From NCBI RefSeq assembly GCF_009761815.1, contig NZ_RWIN01000123.1, positions 1 through 60,903 of the forward strand: 60,903 bases of DNA. Direction: 5' to 3'. Shown here piece by piece: positions 1-8,806 of the stretch. A model generated the notes under the pieces. It saw nothing but the letters and a program-made list of their open reading frames with translations. It ran no database searches and was not told the DNA's origin. The number at the start of each line of letters is the position of its first letter. Within the stretch, counting starts at the first letter, position 1. Position numbers and translations under genes: made by a program. The stretch is from Pseudomonas sp. PB120. GTDB lineage: Bacteria > Pseudomonadota > Gammaproteobacteria > Pseudomonadales > Pseudomonadaceae.

Positions 1-40
1 GATGGCGGCGTTACAGTCAGCATCGCGGTGACTGACCCAC

Positions 41-71
41 CGCCATCGCGAGCAGGCTCGCTCCCACAGGG
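41..71. repeat. REP element, single arm (family A)
   Basis: A palindromic arm built around GCGAGCAGGCTCGC and followed by TCCCACAGG. The same arm recurs about seven times in the window. Any partner arm would lie near or before the window start, so I annotate only this one. Confidence 0.8.
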
Positions 72-93
72 TCTGGTGTTGAAATCGGGATGT

Positions 94-126
94 AAAAAAG
101 CCCCGGCGATTGCTCGTCGGGGCTTT
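94..126 (-). terminator. Rho-independent terminator of the liv operon
   Basis: GCCCCG and CGGGGC arms surround a short loop. On the minus strand they are followed by a T run (seen as AAAAAA at 95-99 on the plus strand). The hairpin lies just downstream of livF, the last gene of the minus-strand liv operon. Confidence 0.85.
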
Positions 127-143
127 AGGCATTTCAACAGGCA

Positions 144-860
144 TCAATGCCCGCCGAGATAAGCGTTACGCACCTCCTCGTTGACCAGCAGCTCCTTGCC
201 AGTGCCCGTGAGGCGTATTTCGCCGTTGACCATCACGTAGGCCCGGTCCGACAGCTTCAAGGCGTGGTTGGCGTTCTGCTCGACCAGGAAGATGGTCATC
301 CCGGTGCTCGCCAGCTCGCGCAGGGTCGCGAAGATCTGCTTCACCACGATCGGCGCCAGCCCAAGGCTCGGCTCATCGAGCAACAGCAGCTTTGGACGGC
401 TCATCAATGCACGGGCGATGGCGAGCATTTGCTGCTCACCGCCAGACATGGTCATGGCCCGTTGGGTGCGCCGTTCCTTGAGCCGTGGAAACAGCTCGAA
501 CATGCGCTGCATGTCCTCGGTGGCGTATTTGTCACCGATGGGAATGGTGCCCATCAGCAAGTTTTCCTCGACGGTCATGTCGGGGAATACCCGCCGGCCT
601 TCCGGCGATTGTGCGATGCCGTTAGACGCGATGTAGTGGGACGATTTGTGCGTGATGTCCACACCCTGATAGACGATCTGACCGTCCGCCGCCCGCGGCT
701 GACCGAAGATCGACATCAGCAGGGTCGACTTGCCGGCACCATTGGAGCCGATAAGGCTGACGGTCTCACCTTCATTGATGTGCAGCGACACTTTCTTCAG
801 GGCCTGGATCGGCCCGTAAAACACATCCAGTTCCTTGAGTTCGAGGATGGGTTGACTCAT
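144..860 (-). CDS. livF: Branched-chain amino acid ABC transporter ATP-binding protein LivF/BraG
   Basis: 238-residue ATPase, one of the two different nucleotide-binding subunits that power leucine/isoleucine/valine uptake. Visible motifs are Walker A GSNGAGKST (about residues 38-46), the ABC signature MSGGEQQ and Walker B LLLLDEPS, followed by the switch His in VEQNA. The length matches the LivF family. Its start overlaps the livG stop by 4 bases (ATGA), so the two are translationally coupled. It is the last gene of livKHMGF and is followed by a clear terminator. Substrate choice is set by LivK, not by this subunit. Confidence 0.95.
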   Translation of the reverse strand: MSQPILELKELDVFYGPIQALKKVSLHINEGETVSLIGSNGAGKSTLLMSIFGQPRAADGQIVYQGVDITHKSSHYIASNGIAQSPEGRRVFPDMTVEENLLMGTIPIGDKYATEDMQRMFELFPRLKERRTQRAMTMSGGEQQMLAIARALMSRPKLLLLDEPSLGLAPIVVKQIFATLRELASTGMTIFLVEQNANHALKLSDRAYVMVNGEIRLTGTGKELLVNEEVRNAYLGGH

Positions 861-1732
861 AGCACCACTTCCTCTTCATCCGCGCCCAGATAGGCCGCAA
901 TCACTTTCGGATCGTTTCGAATCGCATCGGGGCCGCCCTCGGCAATAACGATGCCGTGGTCCAGCACCACGATGTGGTCGGAAATACTCATGACCATGCC
1001 CATGTCGTGTTCGATCAACACCACGGTCAAATCGTGCTCGTCACGCAGCAGCCGGATCATTGCGCTCAGCGCTTCGGTTTCCTGAGGGTTGAGGCCTGCG
1101 GCCGGTTCGTCGAGGCAGATGATCTGCGGCCGCGTGCACATGGCCCGGGCGATTTCCAGGCGGCGCTGCTGGCCGTAGGACAGTTCACCGGCGAGACGGT
1201 TGGCGCAGTCCACCAGGTCCACGACTTCCAGCCAGTAGAAGGCGTGATCCAGCGCATCGCTTTCGGCCTTGCGGTAGCCCTTGGTGTTGAGAATGCCGGC
1301 CAGCATGTTGCGATTGACCCACATATGCTGGGCAACCAGCAGGTTTTCCAGCACCGACATTTCCTTGAACAGGCGAATGTTCTGGAAGGTCCGCGCCAGC
1401 CCTGCCCGGTTCACCAGGTGGGTGCCGCCAAACGCCTTGTAGAACAGTCGGCTGGCGAAGGATTTTGGCGAGACAAAATCAGTCGGCTTGAACGATTCGC
1501 CCAGCAGCTTGATGACGTTGGTCCGTTCGCCACGTACGTTGAGTTCGATCTTGCCGCCCGAGGCCTTGTAGAAGCCCGTCAGGCAGTTGAACACCGTGGT
1601 TTTGCCGGCACCGTTGGGGCCGATCAGGGCGAAGATCGAGTTGCGGTGGACTTTGAGGCTGACATCGCTCAATGCCTTGATGCCGCCGAAGTGCATCATC
1701 AGTTTCTCGACCGAGAGTACGACTTCGCTCAT
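857..1732 (-). CDS. livG: Branched-chain amino acid ABC transporter ATP-binding protein LivG/BraF
   Basis: 291-residue ATPase, the second nucleotide-binding subunit of the importer. It has Walker A GPNGAGKTT near residue 38, signature LSYGQQRR, Walker B IICLDEPAAGLNP and the H-loop in IEHDM. It is longer than the roughly 255-residue enterobacterial LivG. The extra length lies in a segment at about residues 60-105, between Walker A and the Q-loop (LARTFQNIRLF), as is common in Pseudomonas BraF. It overlaps livM upstream and livF downstream by 4 bases each. Function assigned from motifs and operon context. Confidence 0.95.
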   Translation of the reverse strand: MSEVVLSVEKLMMHFGGIKALSDVSLKVHRNSIFALIGPNGAGKTTVFNCLTGFYKASGGKIELNVRGERTNVIKLLGESFKPTDFVSPKSFASRLFYKAFGGTHLVNRAGLARTFQNIRLFKEMSVLENLLVAQHMWVNRNMLAGILNTKGYRKAESDALDHAFYWLEVVDLVDCANRLAGELSYGQQRRLEIARAMCTRPQIICLDEPAAGLNPQETEALSAMIRLLRDEHDLTVVLIEHDMGMVMSISDHIVVLDHGIVIAEGGPDAIRNDPKVIAAYLGADEEEVVL

Positions 1733-3012
1733 GGCGCTACTCCTTTACGCGGGGTCACACCGGTACGGCTGATCCGAATCAGGCCGCGCGGTCGCCAGAT
1801 CATCATCAACACCATCAGGATGCCGAACAGCAATACGCGGTATTCGGCGAAGCCACGCAGCAGTTCCGGGGCAACCGTCAGCACGAACGCCGCGATCACC
1901 ACGCCAATGGTCGAACCCATGCCGCCGAGCACCACGATGGCCAGAATCAATGCCGACTCGAAAAAGGTGAACGAGGTCGGGTTGACGAAGCCTTGGTACG
2001 TGGCGAAGAACACACCCGCCAGACCGGCCGTCGATGCACCGATGGTGAATGCCGAGAGTTTGACCAGCACGTGGTTCAGGCCCATGGAGCGGCAAGCGAT
2101 TTCATCTTCACGCAGCGCTTCCCAGGCGCGACCGACCGGCATACGGGTCAAGCGATGCTTGATGTACAGCACGGCCAGCACCACCAGGAACAACACCGCA
2201 TAGATGAAGTAGTACTTCACGTCCGGGTTGTAGGCGATGCCGAAAAACTCATGGAACGGGATGCCACCGTCCTTTGCCCGTTTGCCGAATTCCAGGCCGA
2301 AGAAGGTCGGCAGCGGTGCCGGCATGCCGTTCGGGCCCCCCGTCAGCGACAACCAGTTGTTGAGGATCAGCCGGATGATTTCACCGAAGCCCAGGGTCAC
2401 GATCGCCAGGTAGTCACCGTGCAGTCGCAGTACCGGGAAACCGAGGATGCAACCGGCCAGCCCCGCCGTGATCGCCGCCAGCGGCAGTACGGTCCAGAAC
2501 CCCAGGCCCAGGTATTGATAACCGAGCGCCAGTCCATAGGCGCCGATGGCATAAAACGCCACGTAACCCAGGTCGAGCAGGCCGGCGAGGCCGACCACGA
2601 TGTTCAGGCCCAGGCCCAACAGCACGTAGATCAACCCGAGGATGACCACGCCCAGCAGGTAGGAGTTGGAGAAAAACGGGAACACCACGGCAATGACGAT
2701 CATCAACGGGATGATCCAGCGCAGCCGGGATTTGTAATCGGGCGGCAGTACATGAACCCCGGAACCGGTGGTTTCAAAGCCTTCGAGGATTTTCAGGCCC
2801 TTGGGGGTTTGCAGGAACAGGCTCAGGGCAAAGCGACCGGCCATGACGATGGCGACAATCCACGCCACGCGAGTCGGTTCCAGGTTGAAGCCGTAGCCGT
2901 CGAGGACCACGCCGACAATCGGACCGAACACAATCAGGGCGACAAGACCGGCAAGAATCGCGTCAACCAGGCTTCTTTTGACATCAATGGTTTTTTTAGT
3001 GGTTGAAGACAT
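1729..3012 (-). CDS. livM: Branched-chain amino acid ABC transporter permease LivM/BraE
   Basis: 427-residue polytopic inner-membrane permease. The N-terminal 90 residues contain two or three hydrophobic segments that precede the conserved LivM core (region GLGLNIVVGLAGLLDLGYVAFYAIGAYG at about 130-157). The C-terminal half carries the LTGGPNG motif and the cytoplasmic EAA-like loop WEALREDEIACRSMGLN that docks on the ATPases. It pairs with LivH to form the transmembrane channel. It starts 3 bases after livH ends and its stop overlaps the livG start. Confidence 0.95.
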   Translation of the reverse strand: MSSTTKKTIDVKRSLVDAILAGLVALIVFGPIVGVVLDGYGFNLEPTRVAWIVAIVMAGRFALSLFLQTPKGLKILEGFETTGSGVHVLPPDYKSRLRWIIPLMIVIAVVFPFFSNSYLLGVVILGLIYVLLGLGLNIVVGLAGLLDLGYVAFYAIGAYGLALGYQYLGLGFWTVLPLAAITAGLAGCILGFPVLRLHGDYLAIVTLGFGEIIRLILNNWLSLTGGPNGMPAPLPTFFGLEFGKRAKDGGIPFHEFFGIAYNPDVKYYFIYAVLFLVVLAVLYIKHRLTRMPVGRAWEALREDEIACRSMGLNHVLVKLSAFTIGASTAGLAGVFFATYQGFVNPTSFTFFESALILAIVVLGGMGSTIGVVIAAFVLTVAPELLRGFAEYRVLLFGILMVLMMIWRPRGLIRISRTGVTPRKGVAP

Positions 3013-3015
3013 CGC

Positions 3016-3930
3016 TTACACCTTCGACACAAGAGGACGGCCGAGCAGGCCTTGGGGCCGAAAGACCAGAACGAGAACGAGCAGCGAGAAGCTGAAAACG
3101 TCTTTGTAGTCCGAGTTCACCAGACCAGAGAACAGCGACTCGGAGATCCCGAGAATGATCCCGCCAAGCATCGCGCCAGGCAGCGAGCCGATCCCGCCGA
3201 GTACCGCCGCGGTGAAGGCCTTGATGCCAATGACGAAGCCGGCGTAGAAGTCGAACGTGCCGTAGTTCATGGTGATCAGCACGCCAGCCAGGGCCGCCAT
3301 CGCTGCACCGATGATGAACACGTAAGAGATCACGCGGTCGGTGTTGATCCCGAGGATCGAAGCCATCTTGCGGTCTTGCTGGGTCGCGCGGCACATGCGG
3401 CCGAGCTTGGTGTACTTGATGACGTAGGTCAGCAGGGCCATCCCGGCAAACGCGGCGACCAGGATGAAGATCTTGGTGTAGGTGAGCTGGACGAAGCCGG
3501 TCCCGACTTCAACGCGCCATGCGCCGGTAAGCAATGTTGGAACGCCTTGTTGACGGGCGCCCTGGGCGATCTGTGCATAGTTTTGCAGGATCAGCGAGAT
3601 ACCGATGGCGCTGATCAGCGGTGCCAGTCGTGTGGAGTTGCGTAGCGGTTTGTAGGCAACACGCTCGATGACCCAGCCATACACCGCCGTAACGACGATG
3701 GTGAAGACCAGTGTGCCGAGCATCAGCAGAGGGAAGGATTCGATACCGAAGTATGCCAGCAGAGCCAGACTGATCGCCGCGAGGTACGCAGAAATCATAT
3801 AAACCTCGCCATGGGCGAAGTTGATCATGCCGATGATGCCATAAACCATTGTGTAGCCGATGGCGATCAGGCCATAGACCGACCCGAGGGTCAGGCCGTT
3901 GACCAGTTGCTGCAGGAAAATACCATCCAT
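3016..3930 (-). CDS. livH: Branched-chain amino acid ABC transporter permease LivH/BraD
   Basis: 304-residue permease with about eight hydrophobic segments, partner of LivM. The N-terminus FLQQLVNGLTLGSVYGLIAIG is diagnostic for LivH, as are the MINFAHGEVYM segment and the docking loop MCRATQQDRKMASILGIN. It is the second gene of the liv operon. A 242-base gap with a REP pair separates it from livK, so membrane-subunit levels may differ from those of the abundant binding protein (inference). The ATG at 3930 has a GAGA purine stretch upstream. Confidence 0.95.
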   Translation of the reverse strand: MDGIFLQQLVNGLTLGSVYGLIAIGYTMVYGIIGMINFAHGEVYMISAYLAAISLALLAYFGIESFPLLMLGTLVFTIVVTAVYGWVIERVAYKPLRNSTRLAPLISAIGISLILQNYAQIAQGARQQGVPTLLTGAWRVEVGTGFVQLTYTKIFILVAAFAGMALLTYVIKYTKLGRMCRATQQDRKMASILGINTDRVISYVFIIGAAMAALAGVLITMNYGTFDFYAGFVIGIKAFTAAVLGGIGSLPGAMLGGIILGISESLFSGLVNSDYKDVFSFSLLVLVLVFRPQGLLGRPLVSKV

Positions 3931-4060
3931 AACGCAATCTCACGCATTTGAGAGACTGCACAGAAGCCGGGTGCGACGGACCGGGGTTCAGCCACCCGCG
4001 CAACACGCTTGTGTGCAGCTCTACGAGAAAAGACAGACGAGTTAAAGGTGCACTCGATCT

Positions 4061-4153
4061 TTGTGGCGAGGGAGCTTGCTCCCGCTGGGGCGCGAAGCGT
4101 CCCCTTATTAAGGACCGCTACGCAGTCCAGCGGGAGCAAGCTCCCTCGCCACA
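4061..4153. repeat. REP pair (family C) between livK and livH
   Basis: Two inverted copies of TGTGGCGAGGGAGCTTGCTCCCG face each other, with CGCTGGGG/CGCGAAGCG-type inner arms. Transcribed, it could form a large hairpin after livK that protects the livK message or attenuates readthrough into livHMGF (inference). Confidence 0.85.
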
Positions 4154-4172
4154 GGCCGGCTACACGCTCATA

Positions 4173-5306
4173 TCACTTCTGTTTTTCCAGTTGGTGGTAT
4201 TTGCCGTCCTTGTCCCACTGGTAAACCACGTAGTCGGAGATTTTCAAGTCGCCCTTGGCGTCCCAGGTCTTCTCGCCCATCACGGTTTTGACCGGGTGCG
4301 ATTTCAGCCATTTGGCTGCGTCTTCACCCTTGTTGGACTTGGCGCCGTTGAAGGCAGCCGCCAAGGTCTGGACCGAAGCGTAGGCGTACAGGGTGTAGCC
4401 TTCTGGCTCGGTGCCAGCCTTACGGAAAGCGTCTACCACGGTCTTGCTGTCTGGCAGCAGGCGTGGGTCGGCGCCGAAGGTCATCAGGACGCCGTCAACG
4501 TATTGCGGGCCGCCAGCGGTGGTTACCAGTTCGTCGGTCACGATGCCGTCGTCGGACATGAATTTCACGTCTTTCAGGCCTTCGGTACGCAGTTGTTTAA
4601 CCAGTGGACCGGCTTCCGGGTGCAGGCCGCCGAAGTAGACCACGTCGGCACCGGCCGCACGGATCTTGGTCACTACGGCGCTGAAGTCTTTCTCACCGCG
4701 GGTCAGGCCTTCATACAGCACTGGCGTCACGCCGCGCTTGACCAGTTGAGCCTTGGTGGCATCCGCCAGGCCTTGGCCGTAGGTGTCCTTGTCGTGCAGC
4801 ACGGCAACTTTCTTGCCCTTGAGCACGTCGACGATGTAGTCGCCGGCCACTATGCCTTGCTGGTCGTCACGCCCGCACATACGGAACATGGCGCTCAGGC
4901 CGCGTTCGGTCACTTGTGGGTTGGTGGAACCTGGAGTGATTGCGATGATGCCCGCTTCGTCGTAGATCTCGGAAGCCGGAATGGTCGACGACGAGCAGAA
5001 GTGACCGACGACGCCGGCAACTTTCTGGTTGGTCAGGTCCTTGGCGACCGTCACAGCCTGCTTCGGTTCGCAGGCGTCATCGCCCTTGACCAGTACGATT
5101 TTTTCCCCGTTGACGCCGCCCGCCGCGTTCACCGCGTCGGCTGCAGCCTGTGCACCCTTCATGTACTGCTCGCCGAATGCGGCGTTGGCGCCCGTCATCG
5201 GACCGGCCACACCGATTTTCACATCAGCCTGTGCAAACGCAGAAACACCCAACGCAGCTGCCACTGCGAGGGCCAGAAAGCCTTTCTTGTAAAACGTCTG
5301 GGACAT
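4173..5306 (-). CDS. livK: Branched-chain amino acid ABC transporter periplasmic binding protein LivK/BraC
   Basis: 377-residue periplasmic substrate-binding protein that captures Leu/Ile/Val and delivers them to LivHM. The N-terminal signal peptide has a KK n-region, a hydrophobic Ala/Leu core and an FAQA cleavage site near residue 26. The mature protein opens DVKIGVAGPMTG, as in BraC. I start at 5306 because it gives a clean signal peptide with GGAG upstream; the frame stays open 15 codons further. First gene of the operon. The upstream stretch to amaA probably carries the promoter. Confidence 0.95.
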   Translation of the reverse strand: MSQTFYKKGFLALAVAAALGVSAFAQADVKIGVAGPMTGANAAFGEQYMKGAQAAADAVNAAGGVNGEKIVLVKGDDACEPKQAVTVAKDLTNQKVAGVVGHFCSSSTIPASEIYDEAGIIAITPGSTNPQVTERGLSAMFRMCGRDDQQGIVAGDYIVDVLKGKKVAVLHDKDTYGQGLADATKAQLVKRGVTPVLYEGLTRGEKDFSAVVTKIRAAGADVVYFGGLHPEAGPLVKQLRTEGLKDVKFMSDDGIVTDELVTTAGGPQYVDGVLMTFGADPRLLPDSKTVVDAFRKAGTEPEGYTLYAYASVQTLAAAFNGAKSNKGEDAAKWLKSHPVKTVMGEKTWDAKGDLKISDYVVYQWDKDGKYHQLEKQK

Positions 5307-5670
5307 GAGGTGGTGCTCCAAGGTTTTTTTTAGTTGGCACTGCGACTTCACTGAATGCTCAGAGCAAGGGCCGTGCCATCGGTTTTTTATTCTGAAAAAA
5401 GTCGCTGCTTTATTGTTATTTCGACTGTTTTGTTCCCATTTTCATTGGGCGTGCAACCGTCTAAACCGCGGAAGGTGAAACCATTTATTTTAAAAGGCGC
5501 AACCCTCCTGCGCCATCATTGCAACCGCGGCGCTAAACGGCGTGCAACCAGCCTGTAACAACGTGCGTCACCGAAGTGCACACTGCTGGTGCGGGACTGC
5601 TACAACCCGCACCATACACAGGCTAGTCGCTGCGCCGAAAAGCGCCGCTTTCCGCAACAAATTTCAACAA
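5307..5670. other. Intergenic region upstream of livK, presumed promoter region
   Basis: 364 bases without a convincing gene. The part nearest livK (about 5330-5500) is AT-rich compared with the rest of the window and is the likely site of the livK promoter. I cannot assign a specific -35/-10 pair or regulator site. No REP is present here. Confidence 0.5.
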
Positions 5671-6954
5671 TCAGATGACGATCCGCAAGCACTGGCCTGC
5701 GTGATACAGCGAGAATCCGGCCTCATACAAACAGCTGCGCAAACCCACCCCTGCGAGCGGCTGCATCGGTGCAAAAGGGATTGGCAAGGCCTGAGGATTT
5801 CCGTTACACAAGTAGTCGGCAAAGGCTTTGCCGACCACTGTACCCGTCGTCACACCGCGTCCGTTGTAACCGGTGACGGCCACCAAGCCGGGCGCCGGCT
5901 CGAACAGTCGCATCAAATGATCAGGGGTGAACGCAATGCAACCAGTCCAGGTGCATTCCCACTCCACCGGTTTCAGGTACGGAAAATAGTGCTGCTGCAC
6001 CCGGTCGGCCCAGGCCTTCAGGAACCAGGCCGGTTTCTGATTGCCATTGCCGAGGCTGCCCAGCAGCAGGCGCCCGTCCTGATCGCGACGAATGCTGCTG
6101 AGGACCTGGCGAGTGTCCCAGGAACCCTGGCCGCCGGGCAGGATTTGCTGTGCCGCGTCTTCGGTCAGCGGAACCGACGCGACCTGGTAGTAGTAACCGG
6201 GGAAAAAATTACGCCGCAACTCGGTCCAGTCGCCTTCCGTGTAGGCGTTGGAGGCAATGACCACCTTCTCGGCCAGCACCGAACCCTGCGCGGTCTGGAC
6301 GGACCATTTCGGGCCCTGACGTTCGAGGCGGGTCACCGGAGAGTGATCGAACAACTGACCGCCGAGGCCGATGGCCGCTTTGGCCAACCCCGTGGTGTAA
6401 GCCATTGGGTTGAGCGTGCCAGCACGCTTGTCGAGCAGCGCAGCAGCGATTTTCTGGGTGCCCGTCGCCTGTTCGCAGGCTTTTCCGGTCAACAGCTCGA
6501 CCGGTGCCCCGCGACGTTTCCACTGTTCTTCGCGACTGCGCAGATCGGCTTCGCCACGGGCGTTGTGCGCCATGTGCAGCGTACCTTCGCGGCGCAACTG
6601 GCAATCGATGTTGTACTTGTCCACAAGGCTGAACACCAGCGACGGCGCGGCGCCCAGCATGCGGTTGAGCTGACTGCCGACCGCTTCGCCAAACCCGGCT
6701 TCTATCTCGTCCGGTGGAATCCACATCCCGGCGTTGACCAGCCCGACGTTGCGCCCCGAACCACCATGACCGGCGCGGTGTGCTTCCAGCACGCAAACGG
6801 TTTTGCCTTGTTCCAGCAGATGCACCGCCGCCGACAACCCGGTAAATCCGGCGCCGACGACGCAGACATCAACCGTTACCTCGCCCTTGAGCGCCGCATT
6901 ATCGGGCCTTTGCGGCGTCAGTTTTTCCCACAGACACTCTTCGCGTAACGGCAT
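5671..6954 (-). CDS. amaA: FAD-dependent oxidoreductase, likely L-pipecolate oxidase (AmaA-like)
   Basis: 427-residue flavoprotein of the DAO/GlpO family. The dinucleotide-binding motif VVGAGFTGLSAAVHLLEQG lies at about residues 32-50, with the acidic end of beta-2 in VLEAHRAGHGGSGRN. It also resembles gamma-glutamylputrescine oxidase (PuuB). I favour L-pipecolate oxidase because the next upstream gene is an AmaB-type semialdehyde dehydrogenase and a LysR gene follows, as in the P. putida lysine pathway. It would convert L-pipecolate to piperideine-6-carboxylate. The start at 6954 (MPLREECLWEKL) is chosen over an ATG 11 codons upstream by similarity to the family N-terminus. Confidence 0.8.
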   Translation of the reverse strand: MPLREECLWEKLTPQRPDNAALKGEVTVDVCVVGAGFTGLSAAVHLLEQGKTVCVLEAHRAGHGGSGRNVGLVNAGMWIPPDEIEAGFGEAVGSQLNRMLGAAPSLVFSLVDKYNIDCQLRREGTLHMAHNARGEADLRSREEQWKRRGAPVELLTGKACEQATGTQKIAAALLDKRAGTLNPMAYTTGLAKAAIGLGGQLFDHSPVTRLERQGPKWSVQTAQGSVLAEKVVIASNAYTEGDWTELRRNFFPGYYYQVASVPLTEDAAQQILPGGQGSWDTRQVLSSIRRDQDGRLLLGSLGNGNQKPAWFLKAWADRVQQHYFPYLKPVEWECTWTGCIAFTPDHLMRLFEPAPGLVAVTGYNGRGVTTGTVVGKAFADYLCNGNPQALPIPFAPMQPLAGVGLRSCLYEAGFSLYHAGQCLRIVI

Positions 6955-7006
6955 TGCCAGACTCCAACAGAAACCTAACCAACACACAGATCAATGTGGA
7001 TGAACT

Positions 7007-7100
7007 CTGTGGCGAGGGGATTTATCCCCGTTGGACTGCGTAGCAGTCCCATTTTTTGGGGCCGCTTCGCAGCCCAACGGGGATAAATCCCCTCGCCACA
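7007..7100. repeat. REP pair (family C variant) between amaB and amaA
   Basis: Inverted copies of TGTGGCGAGGGGATTTATCCCCG with a TGCGTAGCA/GCTTCGCAG inner segment. It is related to the family at 4061-4153 but has GGATTTATCC in place of GAGCTTGCTC. The element sits within the presumed amaB-amaA transcript. Confidence 0.85.
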
Positions 7101-7141
7101 AAAGCTCGCTCCTACAAGGGGATTTTCATTCAACCCGAATA

Positions 7142-8632
7142 TCAGTCGAACGTGATCCCCTGCGCCAACGGCAACTCCAGCGAATAGTTCACGGTGTTGG
7201 TCTGACGACGCATGTAACCGCGCCATGCATCGGAGCCCGACTCACGGCCGCCGCCGGTTTCTTTCTCGCCGCCAAACGCGCCGCCGATTTCCGCGCCGCT
7301 CGGGCCGATGTTGACGTTGGCGATGCCGCAGTCGCTGCCGACCGCCGACATGAACTGCTCGGCTTCACGCACGTCTGTGGTGAAAATGCAGGACGACAGG
7401 CCTTGTGGCACGGCGTTGTTCAGGCGCAGGGCGTCATCGAAATCCTTGTAACCGACCACGTACAGGATCGGCGCGAAGGTTTCGTGGCACACCACTTCGC
7501 TTTGCTCCGGCATTTCAACAATGGCCGGCGCAACGTAGTAAGCATTAGGGAATTTGTCTTCCAGCTGACGCTTGCCGCCGAATACCCGGCCGCCTTCGCT
7601 CAACGCCTGTTCCAGCGCGTCCTGCATGTTGTCGAAGCTGTGTTTGTCGATCAGCGGGCCGATCAGGTTGCCCTCAAGCGGGTGACCGATGCGAACTTTG
7701 GAATAGGCAGCCTTGAGGCGGGTAACGATTTCTTCCTTCACCGACTCATGGGCAATCAGGCGACGCAGGGTGGTGCATCGCTGGCCAGCCGTGCCGACGG
7801 CGCTGAACAGGATGGCGCGAACGGCCATGTCCAGGTCGGCGCTTGGACCGAGGATCATCGCGTTGTTGCCGCCGAGCTCGAGAATGCTGCGAGCGAAACG
7901 TGCGGCGATTTTCGGCGCCACTTCACGCCCCATGCGGGTGCTGCCGGTGGCGCTGATCAGCGCGACACGCGGGTCATCCACCAGCGCTTCGCCAGCGTCG
8001 CGACCGCCGATGATCACTTGGCTCAGGTGCGGAGGCGCGTCGCTGAAGTTTTTCAGCACACGGTCAAACAACGCCTGGCAGGCCAGTGCGGTCAACGGGG
8101 TTTTTTCCGACGGTTTCCAGATCACCGGGTTGCCGCAAACCAGCGCCAGCGTGGTGTTCCAGGCCCAGACCGCCACCGGGAAGTTGAACGCGCTGATCAC
8201 ACCGACGACGCCCAGCGGGTGCCAGGTTTCGCGCATGTGGTGGCCAGGACGCTCGGACGCGATGGTCAAGCCGTACAGTTGACGGGACAGACCGACGGCG
8301 AAATCGCAGATATCGATCATTTCCTGAACTTCACCCAGGCCTTCCTGAGTGATCTTGCCCGCTTCCCAGGACACCAGCTCGCCGAGGTCGGCCTTGTATT
8401 CGCGCAAAATGTCGCCCAGTTGACGCACCAGCTCGCCACGGCGTGGCGCCGGGACCTTGCGCCACAGTTCGAACGCATGATCGGCACGACTGATGTGCTG
8501 CTCGACTTCGGCGGCACCTTCCCAGTTCACGGCGGCAATCTGGCTGCCATCGATCGGCGAATGCACCGGCACTTTGCCGTTCTGGTACAGGGCCGGGTTC
8601 ACACCAAGACGATCAAGCAATGCGGCAACCAT
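7142..8632 (-). CDS. amaB: Aldehyde dehydrogenase, likely piperideine-6-carboxylate (aminoadipate semialdehyde) dehydrogenase AmaB
   Basis: 496-residue NAD(P)-dependent aldehyde dehydrogenase of the ALDH7 (antiquitin-like) type. The catalytic general base is Glu252 in LELGGNNA and the nucleophile is Cys286 in GQRCTT. The cofactor-binding segment SAFNFPVAVWAWN lies at about 148-160. The ALDH7 family oxidises alpha-aminoadipate semialdehyde to alpha-aminoadipate, the step after pipecolate oxidase in D-lysine degradation. It lies directly upstream of amaA on the same strand and divergent from a LysR gene, which supports an inducible catabolic operon. The specific substrate is inferred. Confidence 0.88.
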   Translation of the reverse strand: MVAALLDRLGVNPALYQNGKVPVHSPIDGSQIAAVNWEGAAEVEQHISRADHAFELWRKVPAPRRGELVRQLGDILREYKADLGELVSWEAGKITQEGLGEVQEMIDICDFAVGLSRQLYGLTIASERPGHHMRETWHPLGVVGVISAFNFPVAVWAWNTTLALVCGNPVIWKPSEKTPLTALACQALFDRVLKNFSDAPPHLSQVIIGGRDAGEALVDDPRVALISATGSTRMGREVAPKIAARFARSILELGGNNAMILGPSADLDMAVRAILFSAVGTAGQRCTTLRRLIAHESVKEEIVTRLKAAYSKVRIGHPLEGNLIGPLIDKHSFDNMQDALEQALSEGGRVFGGKRQLEDKFPNAYYVAPAIVEMPEQSEVVCHETFAPILYVVGYKDFDDALRLNNAVPQGLSSCIFTTDVREAEQFMSAVGSDCGIANVNIGPSGAEIGGAFGGEKETGGGRESGSDAWRGYMRRQTNTVNYSLELPLAQGITFD

Positions 8633-8806
8633 GGGTCACTCCTCAAGCAAAAAACAGAAATCGTGCAGCCGTCATGACACGGCTGATCAGACCTGTAGTT
8701 TTAGCGCTCTGGAGGTTACCCAACAAACGACCTTTAAGAGAGATATCATTCCGTTTATTCATGCTGCGAATTGCTGGTAAGAAAGAAACAAGAAAAAGGA
8801 CACCCC

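Noticed and set aside
8633..8806. LysR operator (T-N11-A) in the amaB/LysR gap
   Set aside because: Several loose T-N11-A matches exist in this AT-rich gap and none stands out, so I do not annotate one.
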